A DNA stretch of 64,000 nt from Olsenella sp. An293 (GTDB lineage Bacteria; Actinomycetota; Coriobacteriia; Coriobacteriales; Atopobiaceae): positions 124,001 through 188,000 of the forward strand of contig NZ_NFIT01000001.1 in the NCBI RefSeq assembly GCF_002159495.1. The letters run 5' to 3'. The translations under genes were made by a program, and so were the position numbers. A model generated the notes under the pieces. That model was not told the origin of the DNA. It searched no databases and saw nothing but the letters and a program-made list of their open reading frames with translations. Positions 33,601 to 41,696 of this stretch are shown one piece after another; position 1 is the stretch's first letter; each line of letters begins with the position of its first letter.

Positions 33601-35317
33601 CGTGGTTGCCGAGGTAGAGCGTGGTGCTCGTGACCATGCTCTCGCGCAGCGCGTCGATCGGCGGGTTGGTCACCTGGGCGAAGAGCTGGTTGAAGTAGTC
33701 GAAGAACGAGCGCGCCTTGGTCGAGAGGCACGCGAGGGGCGCGTCCACGCCCATCGAGGCCAGCGGCACCGAGGCCTTCTCGGCCATGGGGCGCACGACC
33801 TCGTCGACGTCGTCGTAGTGCCAGCCGAGACGGGCCATGCGCTGCGTGAGGGGGAGCTCGTCACCGGAGCGCCCGGCCTCGCCAAGGTCCGCCGCGAGTT
33901 CTGCAGCCGAGTTGACAACAGCGTCAGGATCTATTGTCAACCGCGCCGGCGCGGGCAGATCGGCGAGGTCAACGGTCTCCTGGTCGAGCCAGGAGCGGTA
34001 GGGCTTCTCGGCGGCCAGGCGGTCGCGGATCTCGTCGTTGCCGATCACGCGACCCTGGACGGGGTCGACCTCGAGCATCTCGCCCGGGCCGAGGCATCCC
34101 GTGGAGAGGACGTTTACGGGGTCGATGTCGATCGTGCCCACCTCGGAGGCAAGGATCAGGCGATCGTCGCGCGTCACGTAGTAGCGCGCCGGGCGCAGGC
34201 CGTTGCGGTCGAGCGCGGCGCCCACCGTGCGCCCGTCGGTGAAGACGATCGCCGCTGGCCCGTCCCAGGGTTCCATGAGCATGGACTGGTAGGCGTCGTA
34301 GGCGCGACGGCGGTCGGAGAGCGCGGGGTTGTTGTCCCAGGGCTCCGGCATCATGAGCGTCACGGCGCGGTCGAGCGCGCGCCCGTTCATGACGAGAAAC
34401 TCCAGAACGTTGTCGAGGATCGCGGAGTCCGATCCCTCGCGGTTGATGATGGGCAGCACGCGCTCGAGGTCGGCGCCCAGCACCGGCGAGTAGAGCTCGG
34501 GCTCGCGAGCGCGGACCCAGCTCACGTTGCCGCGCAAGGTGTTGATCTCGCCGTTGTGGATGAGGTAGCGGTTGGGGTGGGCGCGCTCCCAGGAGGGCGT
34601 GGTGTTGGTGGAGTAGCGCGAGTGCACGAGGGCGAGCGCCGTCTCGACCGCGGCGTCGCCCAGGTCCAGGTAGAAGCGGCGCATCTGGGTGGCCACGAGC
34701 ATGCCCTTGTAGACGATCGTGCGGCTGGACATGCTGCACACGTAGAAGATCTTGCCGGCGAGCGCGGGGCTTGCGTCGGCGGCGCGCTCGATGGCGCGGC
34801 GGGTCACGTAGAGGCGCCGCTCGAAGTCCTGACCGCGGGGGACGTCCTCGGGGCGGCGAAGGAACGCCTGGTAGATCGTGGGCATGCAGGCGCGCGCCGT
34901 GGAGCCCAGGTCGTGCGGGTCCACCGGCACCGCGCGCCAGAACATGAGCGGCACGCCGCACTCGGCGCACCCGCGCTCAAAGACCTGACGCGCCGCGGCC
35001 ACGCCCTCCGGGTCGTCGTGCGGGAGGAAGAGCATGGCCACGCCGTAGTCCCCCTCGTCGGGCAGGAGCTGGCCCTCCTTCTGCGCCTCCTTGCGGAAGA
35101 AGCGGTGCGGAACCTGAAAGAGCACGCCCGCGCCGTCGCCGGTGTTGCGCTCCAGGCCCGTGCCGCCGCGGTGCTCGAGGTTCACGAGAACCGAGAGCGC
35201 GTCGTCGAGCGTCTGGTGGCTGCGGACGCCGCGCAGGTGCGCGATCGCGCCGATGCCGCAGGCGTCGTGCTCGTACTCCGGGCGATAGAGGCCGGGCTCG
35301 TGGTTCTTCTCGCTCAT
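30656..35317 (-). CDS. gltB: Glutamate synthase large (alpha) subunit
   Basis: A 1553-residue GOGAT large subunit, which makes two glutamates from glutamine and 2-oxoglutarate. The N-terminal glutamine amidotransferase begins after a propeptide at the catalytic Cys of [14 protein letters not shown] (Cys20). The FMN barrel contains [19 protein letters not shown] and [16 protein letters not shown], and the 3Fe-4S Cys lie in [20 protein letters not shown]. The C-terminal beta-helix includes [25 protein letters not shown]. A 31-bp palindrome lies in frame at residues 459-469, in the linker after the amidotransferase domain. It is the first gene of gltB-gltD. Confidence 0.96.
   Translation of the reverse strand: [1553 protein letters not shown]
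33911..33941. repeat. 31-bp palindrome inside gltB
   Basis: Arms GTTGACAA (33911-33918) and TTGTCAAC (33934-33941) surround a 15-base centre containing CGTCAGG. A second copy lies at 62718-62748 with the same TTGACAA/TTGTCAA arms and the same CGTCAGG; 24 of 29 bases match between the arms' outer limits. On the minus strand both are read in the same frame, [10 protein letters not shown] here and LTI-stop at the other site. Confidence 0.85.
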
Positions 35318-35621
35318 GGGGCTCCCCTCTTCTGGCTTCCATGGCGAGTCTAGGGCGCCGCCGCGGCCGGGGAGAAAACCGAGACGAACTCGCTACGAGC
35401 TCGCCACCTGCGCGTCGTTTGTTTGCCATCCGCGGGACGCGGACCGGAAACGGGCGAGAAACCTTGGGGCGAGAAGAGCGCGGCGGCCGATAAGAACGTG
35501 CGGCGTCCGGACGGTTCTTCTCGCCAAAGCGTCCGGAAGCCGCACCTCCTGCGGGAACGTGCGGCAACCGGACGGTTCCGGCCCGAGAAGCGTCCGGAAG
35601 CCGCACCTGCCGCGGGGCCGC
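35318..35621. other. 304-bp gap between gltB and the hydrolase: repeat units, no gene
   Basis: This gap holds two complete hairpins of the 61-bp family and their GCGAGAAGAGCG ... GCCGATAAGAAC preface. Its left part carries the gltB ribosome site and a TAGACT hexamer (minus strand, 35352-35347) as a weak -10 candidate. I see no credible coding sequence. Confidence 0.6.
35498..35606. repeat. Pair of 48-bp hairpins with 61-bp period (A4-A5)
   Basis: Two units start at 35498 and 35559, exactly 61 bp apart, each GTGCGGC-nn-CCGGACG ... CGTCCGGAAGCCGCAC. Unit A4 has the loop GTTCTTCTCGCCAAAG; unit A5 has GTTCCGGCCCGAGAAG. The preface GGCGGCCGATAAGAAC is the same as at 41.9 kb. The array lies after the hydrolase stop (minus strand). 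Confidence 0.92.
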
Positions 35622-36374
35622 CTAGTCCCTGAGCCGCGAGACGGCACGGGTGACCGCGGCGGCGAGATCCTCGAATAGCTCGGGGGCGTCGTAGGCGTGA
35701 TCTGCCCCGTCGACCCACACGAGGCGCGATCCGGGCAGCGCGTCGTGGTAGCGACCGGCCGTCTCGGGCGGCACGGCCGCGTCCGACGTCCCCTGCACGA
35801 TGAGCGCGGGGCCGCCATAGAAGGCCGCCGAGGCGATCGGGTCGAGCGCATGTCCGTCGCGCACGAAGGCCTCCCCCACCTCGAGCGCGCCGCGCCGGGC
35901 GTGCCCCGTCTCCTTGAGCAGCCGTTCCATCTTGAGGTGCGTGCCCGTCGCGGCAGAGACGAGCACCAGCAGAGAGAGGCGCGCCGTCTCACGTGCGGCG
36001 ACGCAAGCCGCCACGAAGCCGCCGAGCGAGAAGCCGAGAAGACCCACGCGCTCGGGGTCGACCTCGGGAAGGCCGCACCCAAACTCGACGATGGCCTGGC
36101 CGTCCAGGACCTCCGTGAGCGGCGTGACGTCGAAGAAGTCCCCGTCGCTCTCCCCCGACCCGCCAAAGTCGAGGCGAAGCGTCGCAACACCCGCCTCGAC
36201 CACGCGGCGGGAGAGGCGCGAGAGGAGAAAGTGCTTCTCGCTCAGGGTTCCGCCAAACCCGTGGAACATGACGAGCAGGGGGACGGGGGCCTCGGGGCTC
36301 GCCCCCTCGGGAAGCTCGAGATAGCCACGCAGCACCAGGCCGCGGCTCTCGAGCTCAACGTAACGTTTGTGCAT
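35622..36374 (-). CDS. Alpha/beta hydrolase (acylesterase-like) at the end of the PTS operon
   Basis: A 250-residue serine hydrolase. It shows the oxyanion-site HGFGGTLSEKH, the FGGSGESDGDF segment, the nucleophile elbow VGLLGFSLGGFVAA (Ser near 115), a late Asp in VQGTSDAAVPPE and the catalytic His in DGADHAYDA. This layout resembles the feruloyl/cinnamoyl esterase-like and peptidase S9-like hydrolases of gut bacteria. The ATG at 36374 has a strong GGAGGT site. It follows the PTS genes after an 86-bp gap with a hairpin; it might de-esterify a sugar conjugate imported by the PTS, which is inference. Confidence 0.87.
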   Translation of the reverse strand: MHKRYVELESRGLVLRGYLELPEGASPEAPVPLLVMFHGFGGTLSEKHFLLSRLSRRVVEAGVATLRLDFGGSGESDGDFFDVTPLTEVLDGQAIVEFGCGLPEVDPERVGLLGFSLGGFVAACVAARETARLSLLVLVSAATGTHLKMERLLKETGHARRGALEVGEAFVRDGHALDPIASAAFYGGPALIVQGTSDAAVPPETAGRYHDALPGSRLVWVDGADHAYDAPELFEDLAAAVTRAVSRLRD

Positions 36375-36398
36375 AGAGACCTCCAGGTCGCAGGAACG

Positions 36399-36436
36399 CT
36401 CTCGGGCGGCGGGACCCGAGGCCCGCCGCCCGAGAG
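36399..36436 (-). terminator. Hairpin between PTS IID and the hydrolase gene
   Basis: A perfect 15-bp stem, CTCTCGGGCGGCGGG (36399-36413) and CCCGCCGCCCGAGAG (36422-36436), with an 8-base loop. There is no T-run, so it may be an attenuator or mRNA-processing structure that separates PTS and hydrolase expression. Confidence 0.65.
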
Positions 36437-36460
36437 GGGGGAGATGCTTGCAGCGATTGC

Positions 36461-37288
36461 CTACAGAATGCCGACGAAGCAACAGGCGATGCTCACGACC
36501 ACGATGCCCAGTAGCAGCGTGTTGACCTTCCAGCCCTTGCGAATGAGCTTGTAGAGCAGCAGCGTCACGAGCAGCGGGAGCAGCTTGGGCATGATGCCGT
36601 TGATGACGTCGTTGAGCAGAATGGCGGAGTCGCCCTCGCCGATGGAAAGCGCCAGGTTGACCGAGACCATGGAGGCCGTCATGGCGCCGATGACCAGCAT
36701 GCCGATGATGGAGGCGCCGAGGAACACCTTCTGCATGATGCCCGAGGCGGCCATCTTGCTCAGGAAGGAGGTGCCGAGCTCATAGCCCTTGAACAGGCCG
36801 AAGTAGCGGCAGGCGACGTTGAAGACGTTGAAGAGCACATAGAACAGGATCGGCGCCACGGCATTGCCGGCCAGGGCGAGCGAGCAGGCGATGCCGGCGG
36901 CGAGCGGGCGCAGCGTGCCCCAGAAGACGGAGTCGCCGATGCCCGAGAGCGGGCCCATGAGGGCGGACTTGACCGCGCTGATCGACTTGGCGTCGAACTG
37001 CTCGTCGTTGGCGTTCTCCTCCTCCATCGCGGCGGTGATGCCCATGACGAACGGAGAGACCATCGGGGTGACGTTGAAGAACTCGCTGTGGCGCTGGAGC
37101 GCCTCGACGCGGTCCTCCTTCTTGTCGTAGAGCTTGTTGATGACCGGGGTCAGGGAGTACACGAAACCCTGGTTCATCTGGCGCTCGTACTGGTAGGAGG
37201 CGTTGATCGTGAAGGAGCGCCAGAAGACGCTCATGAGCTCCTTGCGGCCGACCTTCTTCTCGGCCGAAATCTCGTTAGAAGTCTTCAT
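36461..37288 (-). CDS. PTS mannose/fructose/sorbose-family IID component
   Basis: A 275-residue membrane protein of the mannose-family permease. The N-terminal LMSVFWRSFTINASYQYERQMNQGF and the segment GPLSGIGDSVFWGTLRPLAAGIA are family signatures of EIID. Several hydrophobic helices follow in the C-terminal half. With IIC it forms the translocation channel. Its start overlaps the end of IIC by 14 bp, and its ribosome site GAGGAGAT lies within IIC. Confidence 0.95.
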   Translation of the reverse strand: MKTSNEISAEKKVGRKELMSVFWRSFTINASYQYERQMNQGFVYSLTPVINKLYDKKEDRVEALQRHSEFFNVTPMVSPFVMGITAAMEEENANDEQFDAKSISAVKSALMGPLSGIGDSVFWGTLRPLAAGIACSLALAGNAVAPILFYVLFNVFNVACRYFGLFKGYELGTSFLSKMAASGIMQKVFLGASIIGMLVIGAMTASMVSVNLALSIGEGDSAILLNDVINGIMPKLLPLLVTLLLYKLIRKGWKVNTLLLGIVVVSIACCFVGIL

Positions 37289-38039
37289 CTTCCATCTCCT
37301 CAGAGGTCGCGGTGGCAGGGGCGAGCTTGTTACCGCCCAGCATCAGAATCACGAGCAGGACGCCGAGAAGGGCGATGCCCAGAACGGGGACCCCGAGATA
37401 GGCGACCAGCAGGAAACCGATAAGGAAGTACGGGGCGACGTCCTTGTTGACGAGCATGCTGGCGAGAAGCGCAAAGCCGAGGGCGGGCAGGATGCCGGAG
37501 GCCACGGTGAGGCCGTCCTGGACGAACTGCGGGATGATGGCGAGGAAGGCCTCGACCGCCGGGCCGCCCACATAGAAGGCGCCTCCGCAGAGCACGGCCA
37601 TGACGAGCGCATAGGAGAGGAAGCTCACCCAGTGCCAGGTCGCAACGCCCTTGTCGTCACCGGCTGCCGCGCACTTGTCGGACATGTGGAGCATCCAGCC
37701 GCGCACGACGACGTAGTAGAGGTTCTTGACGATCAGGGCGAGCGAGGCGATGGGCAGGCAGAGCGCGATGGCCGCCTCGACGCCCGAGCCGGACGTGATG
37801 GCGAAGGCGGCGCCCAGCACGCCGCCAGCCGTGATCTCGGGCGGCAGGGCGGAGCCGATGGCCTGCGTGCCCATGAAGGCCAGCTCGAGCGTGGCGCCGA
37901 CCTGAAGGCCCATGGTGAGGTCACCGAGCACGAGGCCGATGAGCGGTCCCATGACGATGGGCCTCTGGATCATCGAGTTGCCGATACCGCACTCGAGAAA
38001 TCCGATGAACGCGACGATTCCGACGAGTAGTGCTTGCAT
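37275..38039 (-). CDS. PTS mannose/fructose/sorbose-family IIC component
   Basis: A 254-residue membrane protein starting MQALLVGIVAFIGFLECGIG. The family segment VMGPLIGLVLGDLTMGLQVGATLELAFMG is clear, followed by hydrophobic helices. IIC proteins bind and translocate the sugar with IID. The exact sugar (mannose, fructose, sorbose, GalNAc, gluco- or galactosamine) cannot be told. The gene starts 29 bp after IIB with AAAGAGAGG as ribosome site. Confidence 0.95.
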   Translation of the reverse strand: MQALLVGIVAFIGFLECGIGNSMIQRPIVMGPLIGLVLGDLTMGLQVGATLELAFMGTQAIGSALPPEITAGGVLGAAFAITSGSGVEAAIALCLPIASLALIVKNLYYVVVRGWMLHMSDKCAAAGDDKGVATWHWVSFLSYALVMAVLCGGAFYVGGPAVEAFLAIIPQFVQDGLTVASGILPALGFALLASMLVNKDVAPYFLIGFLLVAYLGVPVLGIALLGVLLVILMLGGNKLAPATATSEEMEDEDF

Positions 38040-38068
38040 GACGTACCTCTCTTTCCTTTCTCGAACCC

Positions 38069-38542
38069 TTATCCGAGCTGGGGCTTGAACGTCGCTCGCG
38101 CGTCGCTCGGAACTGCCTGGACGTACACGTCGACGCCCTTCCCCTGGGCCTCGGCGAGAAGTGCCTCCTCCTCCGGCGTGAGATAGACCATGCGGCTCAC
38201 CTGTCGCTTGCCCTCGCCGGACTTCGTTCCGCCGAGGTCAATCGAGGTGATCTGGTCGCAGGCAAGCGCCATGCGCACGGCATCCTCCACGTTGGAGACA
38301 ACGGCGAACAGGCGGTACTTGTCGGTCTTCCCGTCGTTGATGGCCGCGATGGAGTCGTCGATCGACTTGATCACCAGCTTGGTGCCAGACGGCTTTCCCA
38401 GCTTGAGCGTAGTCTTGCGCAGCTCGTCGTTCACGACGTCGTCGTTGGCGACGAGGAGGCAGTCGGGGTTGAGTGCGCTGCACCACGAGAAGACGACCTG
38501 CCCGTGCAGCAGGCGGTGGTCGACGCGAAATACGAGAATCAC
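38069..38542 (-). CDS. PTS mannose/fructose/sorbose-family IIB component
   Basis: A 157-residue cytoplasmic phosphocarrier. The N-terminal MILVFRVDHRLLHGQVVFSW contains the active His of the RxDxRLxHGQV motif (near residue 13). It accepts phosphate from IIA and passes it to the incoming sugar. The GTG start at 38542 follows GGGAGG. The usual RVDDRLIHGQV is here RVDHRLLHGQV, a minor change near the active site. Confidence 0.95.
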   Translation of the reverse strand: MILVFRVDHRLLHGQVVFSWCSALNPDCLLVANDDVVNDELRKTTLKLGKPSGTKLVIKSIDDSIAAINDGKTDKYRLFAVVSNVEDAVRMALACDQITSIDLGGTKSGEGKRQVSRMVYLTPEEEALLAEAQGKGVDVYVQAVPSDARATFKPQLG

Positions 38543-38589
38543 AGCAAACCTCCCTTGATAGGATCACGAACGGACGGCAGAAAGCGGCT

Positions 38590-38997
38590 CTAGAAGTCGT
38601 CCTCCTCCTCGTCCTCGGACGGGGCAACACGCATGAGCTGCGATCGCGCCGTCACGAGGCACTCCTCGATCAGCTGTGCCGTGGTAGGGGCGTCACCAAG
38701 CACGAGCGAGAGCACAAAACCCAGGTTCATCCCGGTCACGACGTAGACCCCGGGGACATCGCGAAACTGCGACGCCTCGTTGTTGACGGACCCGCCCAGC
38801 ACGTCGGTCACGATGACGAGCTCGTCGCCCTCGGCGAGCCCGCCCACAAGCTCGCCCAGCGCCGCCTTGAGGTCAGGGACATCGTCGGTATAGGCACACA
38901 GGGCTTGAACACCCTCCTGGCATCCCGCTATCATGCCCAGGGAGTCGAGCATTCCCTCGGCGAGCCTCCCGTGCGACGCAAGCACGATCCTCCTCAC
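38590..38997 (-). CDS. PTS mannose/fructose-family IIA component
   Basis: A 135-residue protein starting MRRIVLASHGRLAEGMLDSL, with the phospho-accepting His9 in the SHG motif, then DVLGGSVNNEASQF and GMNLGFVLSL, typical of EIIA-Man. HPr phosphorylates it and it donates to IIB. The C-terminus is very acidic. The GTG start overlaps the stop codon of the LevR-like gene (GTGA), so regulator and transporter are translated from one mRNA. Confidence 0.95.
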   Translation of the reverse strand: MRRIVLASHGRLAEGMLDSLGMIAGCQEGVQALCAYTDDVPDLKAALGELVGGLAEGDELVIVTDVLGGSVNNEASQFRDVPGVYVVTGMNLGFVLSLVLGDAPTTAQLIEECLVTARSQLMRVAPSEDEEEDDF

Positions 38998-41696
38998 TTC
39001 TCCTCACCTCCTCGCTGAGTCCTTCTCGTTGACTGACGGACGTAGTCAAAGGCATAGGCGATCTCGGTCACGGGGACCTCGACGCCATAGCGTCGGGATA
39101 TGTCGGAGAAGCTGCGACGGAAGAGCTCGATGAAGTCAGCGTGCCCTGCCGTGAACGCGTCCACGTCCGCATATGTCTCGATGGGGCTGCGCGTGACGAG
39201 ACGCTCCACCAGGCAGCACAGGTGGACGCTGAGCCCCACGAGGATGTTCGGGGCAAAACGCTCGCCCATGAGCTGCTGGAGCTGCGCAACGGCGGCCCCA
39301 ACCTCATCGAGGACCTTCTCCGGGTTGAGGATCGTGATGGACTCGATGACGTTTCTCAGCGTGAGGTTCTTCACGAGGCTCTGGTGGAAGCGCTCGAGCT
39401 CGGTCTCGTCCAGATAGCGGGCGAAGACCTCGTCGATGCCCAACCCGCCCTCGCCCGAGATGATGTCCTCCAGCGCGATGAAGGGCACCCCCTCGACGCA
39501 GGGATCGTCGGTTCCAATGACGGCAAGGACGTCGTAGCGCTCGGTAATCCCCTCGTGGCGAAGCTGCTCGGGCGAGCACGCGAGGAAGCGCAGCGGGCAC
39601 TCGACCTCCAGGCTCCTCTCGATGAGGCTCCGTATGCGGTCCGCCGCCTGCGGCCCTCCCTCCGAGCAGAAGACGACCGCCTGGTCGAGCACGCGACCCT
39701 CCATGATGCGGAAGCGGCTCGTGCATGCCTCCGCGGCATGGGGCAGCAGGCTCTCGATCGGCTCGCCGGACGCAAGGCCCGACCCGACCTCGAGGGCCAT
39801 GCCGGTCGAGGCGTTGTTGACGATGCCGAGCGTCACGTTGCTCATCTCGCCCACCCCCTCGAGCACGTTCTCGAGGGAGCCCATGTCCACGAGAAGGACG
39901 ATCTCGCGGCAGAAGGCGTAGGTGTCCAGGAGGTTGCGCAGGGGTCCCATGATGTCGGAGACGTCCTGCTCGTACGACATGTCGATGGCCTCGAAGACGC
40001 GCTGGCGCAGGATCCTGTTGGCAGCGTCGGCGATGCTGGTGGCGGTCGAGTAGCCATGCGAGAGGATGATGCCGACGCTCTGACGCCTATCGGCCCGGCG
40101 GTCGGCTCCCTGCACCACGGCAAAGACGAAGATGCGGGAGAGCACGTCCAGCCTGAGACCGAGCGCCGCCTCCGTCTGCGCGGTCAGGCGGTCCGCCGCC
40201 CGGCGGCAGAAGTCGGAGGTGTCGACCAAGAGGGCGAGAAGGGCGGCGAGCTCGGCGCGGTTCTCGATGCGCCACTTGGAGAGCCTCGACCCCGGATGGA
40301 CCTGCGCGTGGATGCAGCGCGCGATCACGCGCGCCGACTTCTTCGACAGGTCAATGCCATACGTAGCCCCCACGTCGTCGACGATGCCCGTGATGATTCG
40401 CTCGTACGCCATCGCCCGAGACGAGGCGGCGTCGGCATCGAAAACGAGGTAGTCCTCGTAGTCCTTGACCTGAGCCTGCACCTCGCCCATGAGGGCGGGC
40501 AGCTTGACGTCGCCCGCCTCGTAGGCGCGATATGACTCCAGCATCGCCGAGAAGGCGCGGACGGAGCGGCTGTCCCCCTTATGCTCGAGGGCGCGCGTCG
40601 TGTCGATGAGCTCGACATCCCCGTTCGCCGGCATGCGCGACGGGGCCGCGTCGAGCACGAACCCGGGAAGGAGGAAGGCCTGCACCTCCAGGCGGTCGGA
40701 CGAGCGGTTTAGGTACGCCGAGGCGCAGCAGCTCGTTATGCAGGAGCGCAGTCCACGCACGTTGTCCTTGAAGTCGGCCTCCACGAGGCAGGAGAAGGCC
40801 GTGCGGCTCACGAATACGTCCGCCCCGAGCTTGCGCCCCTCTTCCTTGAAGAGCCCGAGCACGAGTTCCTCGCGCTCCTCGATCGTGCGCTCGCGAAGCG
40901 CAGGGACGCGTACGACGACGGGCACCTCCTGCACGAAGGGGGCGATCTCGAGGTCGTCTTCCTGGCAGGTCGTGAGCAGCACGAGGCGTGCCGGCACGGC
41001 CGCCGCCCGGTCGCGCGGCTCGCCCGCCGCCCGGCGCAGCAGCAGGGAGGCGGACGCGGGCGAGAGGCGCTCGACGTCACGGAAGACGACCACGCCTCCT
41101 GCGCAGGCCGCGAGCCACCCGTCCTTCTCGTCATTGAGGTCGTGGACAAAGGAGGCGTGGCTGCCCGTGTAGTCCGAGCAGTTGACGACCACCGTCCGCG
41201 CGCCCTCGGAAAGCGCGCCTATGCGCACGCCGTACTCGCACATCAGCGTGGAGAGCAGCGTCTTGCCCGTTCCCTTGTCTCCGCTGATGAGCACGGGAAG
41301 CCCCTGGGGCGGGTACTTCACGGCGGCCTTGAGCTTCTCGACGGCAGAGCCCAGGGACAGGTCGTAGCCCACCGCGCGCTCGAAGTCACGGAGCTCGACG
41401 TGCGCTCGGTTCGAGAGAAGCTCGTCCACGCTCGACCAGCTCAAGCGGTCGATGCCCGTTTGAAGAACCCGCTCGAGGTCGCGCCTACTGAAGTAGTAGA
41501 CGGGACGCGTGCCGGCCTTCACCACCAGCCCGCCCCGAACGAGGTCGTTGAGGTAGTGGCTCGCGAGGTTGCGGGAGATGGTGAGCGCCTGCGAGATGCC
41601 CTGGGTGGTAAAGTGCTCGCGCTCGGTGTGCGCGAGCTCGCGCGTCATCGAGCACAGATACGAGAACAGCTCCCGCTCCGTCTCCGGCACGTTCAT
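38994..41696 (-). CDS. LevR-like PRD regulator with degenerate AAA+ domain
   Basis: A 900-residue regulator in the LevR/MtlR style: N-terminal helix-turn-helix (ISQALTISRNLASHYLNDLV, about 34-53), AAA+ domain (about 110-345), PRD1 (about 425-535, His463), an EIIA-Man-like domain (541-670, VGIILSHGYSTATSIADAAN with His547) and PRD2 (about 790-890, GLSVHLCCLVERL). Walker A is intact (GDKGTGKT, 139-146). However, the GAFTGA loop that contacts sigma-54 is missing: NCSDYTGSHASFVHDLNDEK runs directly into GWLAACAGG, and Walker B reads VVVFRDVERL instead of the usual hydrophobic-DE. It therefore probably acts without sigma-54. PTS phosphorylation of its His residues should link activity to sugar flux. 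It heads the PTS operon. Confidence 0.9.
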   Translation of the reverse strand: MNVPETERELFSYLCSMTRELAHTEREHFTTQGISQALTISRNLASHYLNDLVRGGLVVKAGTRPVYYFSRRDLERVLQTGIDRLSWSSVDELLSNRAHVELRDFERAVGYDLSLGSAVEKLKAAVKYPPQGLPVLISGDKGTGKTLLSTLMCEYGVRIGALSEGARTVVVNCSDYTGSHASFVHDLNDEKDGWLAACAGGVVVFRDVERLSPASASLLLRRAAGEPRDRAAAVPARLVLLTTCQEDDLEIAPFVQEVPVVVRVPALRERTIEEREELVLGLFKEEGRKLGADVFVSRTAFSCLVEADFKDNVRGLRSCITSCCASAYLNRSSDRLEVQAFLLPGFVLDAAPSRMPANGDVELIDTTRALEHKGDSRSVRAFSAMLESYRAYEAGDVKLPALMGEVQAQVKDYEDYLVFDADAASSRAMAYERIITGIVDDVGATYGIDLSKKSARVIARCIHAQVHPGSRLSKWRIENRAELAALLALLVDTSDFCRRAADRLTAQTEAALGLRLDVLSRIFVFAVVQGADRRADRRQSVGIILSHGYSTATSIADAANRILRQRVFEAIDMSYEQDVSDIMGPLRNLLDTYAFCREIVLLVDMGSLENVLEGVGEMSNVTLGIVNNASTGMALEVGSGLASGEPIESLLPHAAEACTSRFRIMEGRVLDQAVVFCSEGGPQAADRIRSLIERSLEVECPLRFLACSPEQLRHEGITERYDVLAVIGTDDPCVEGVPFIALEDIISGEGGLGIDEVFARYLDETELERFHQSLVKNLTLRNVIESITILNPEKVLDEVGAAVAQLQQLMGERFAPNILVGLSVHLCCLVERLVTRSPIETYADVDAFTAGHADFIELFRRSFSDISRRYGVEVPVTEIAYAFDYVRQSTRRTQRGGEEK

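Noticed and set aside
33912-33941. TTGACA in the 31-bp palindrome as a -35 promoter box
   Set aside because: No -10 hexamer lies at 16-18 bp in either copy; the conserved symmetric arms explain the TTGACA better.
30584-35353. 1589-codon open frame antisense to gltB-gltD
   Set aside because: It mirrors a complete, motif-rich GOGAT operon, has biased composition and no recognisable domain, so it is a shadow frame.
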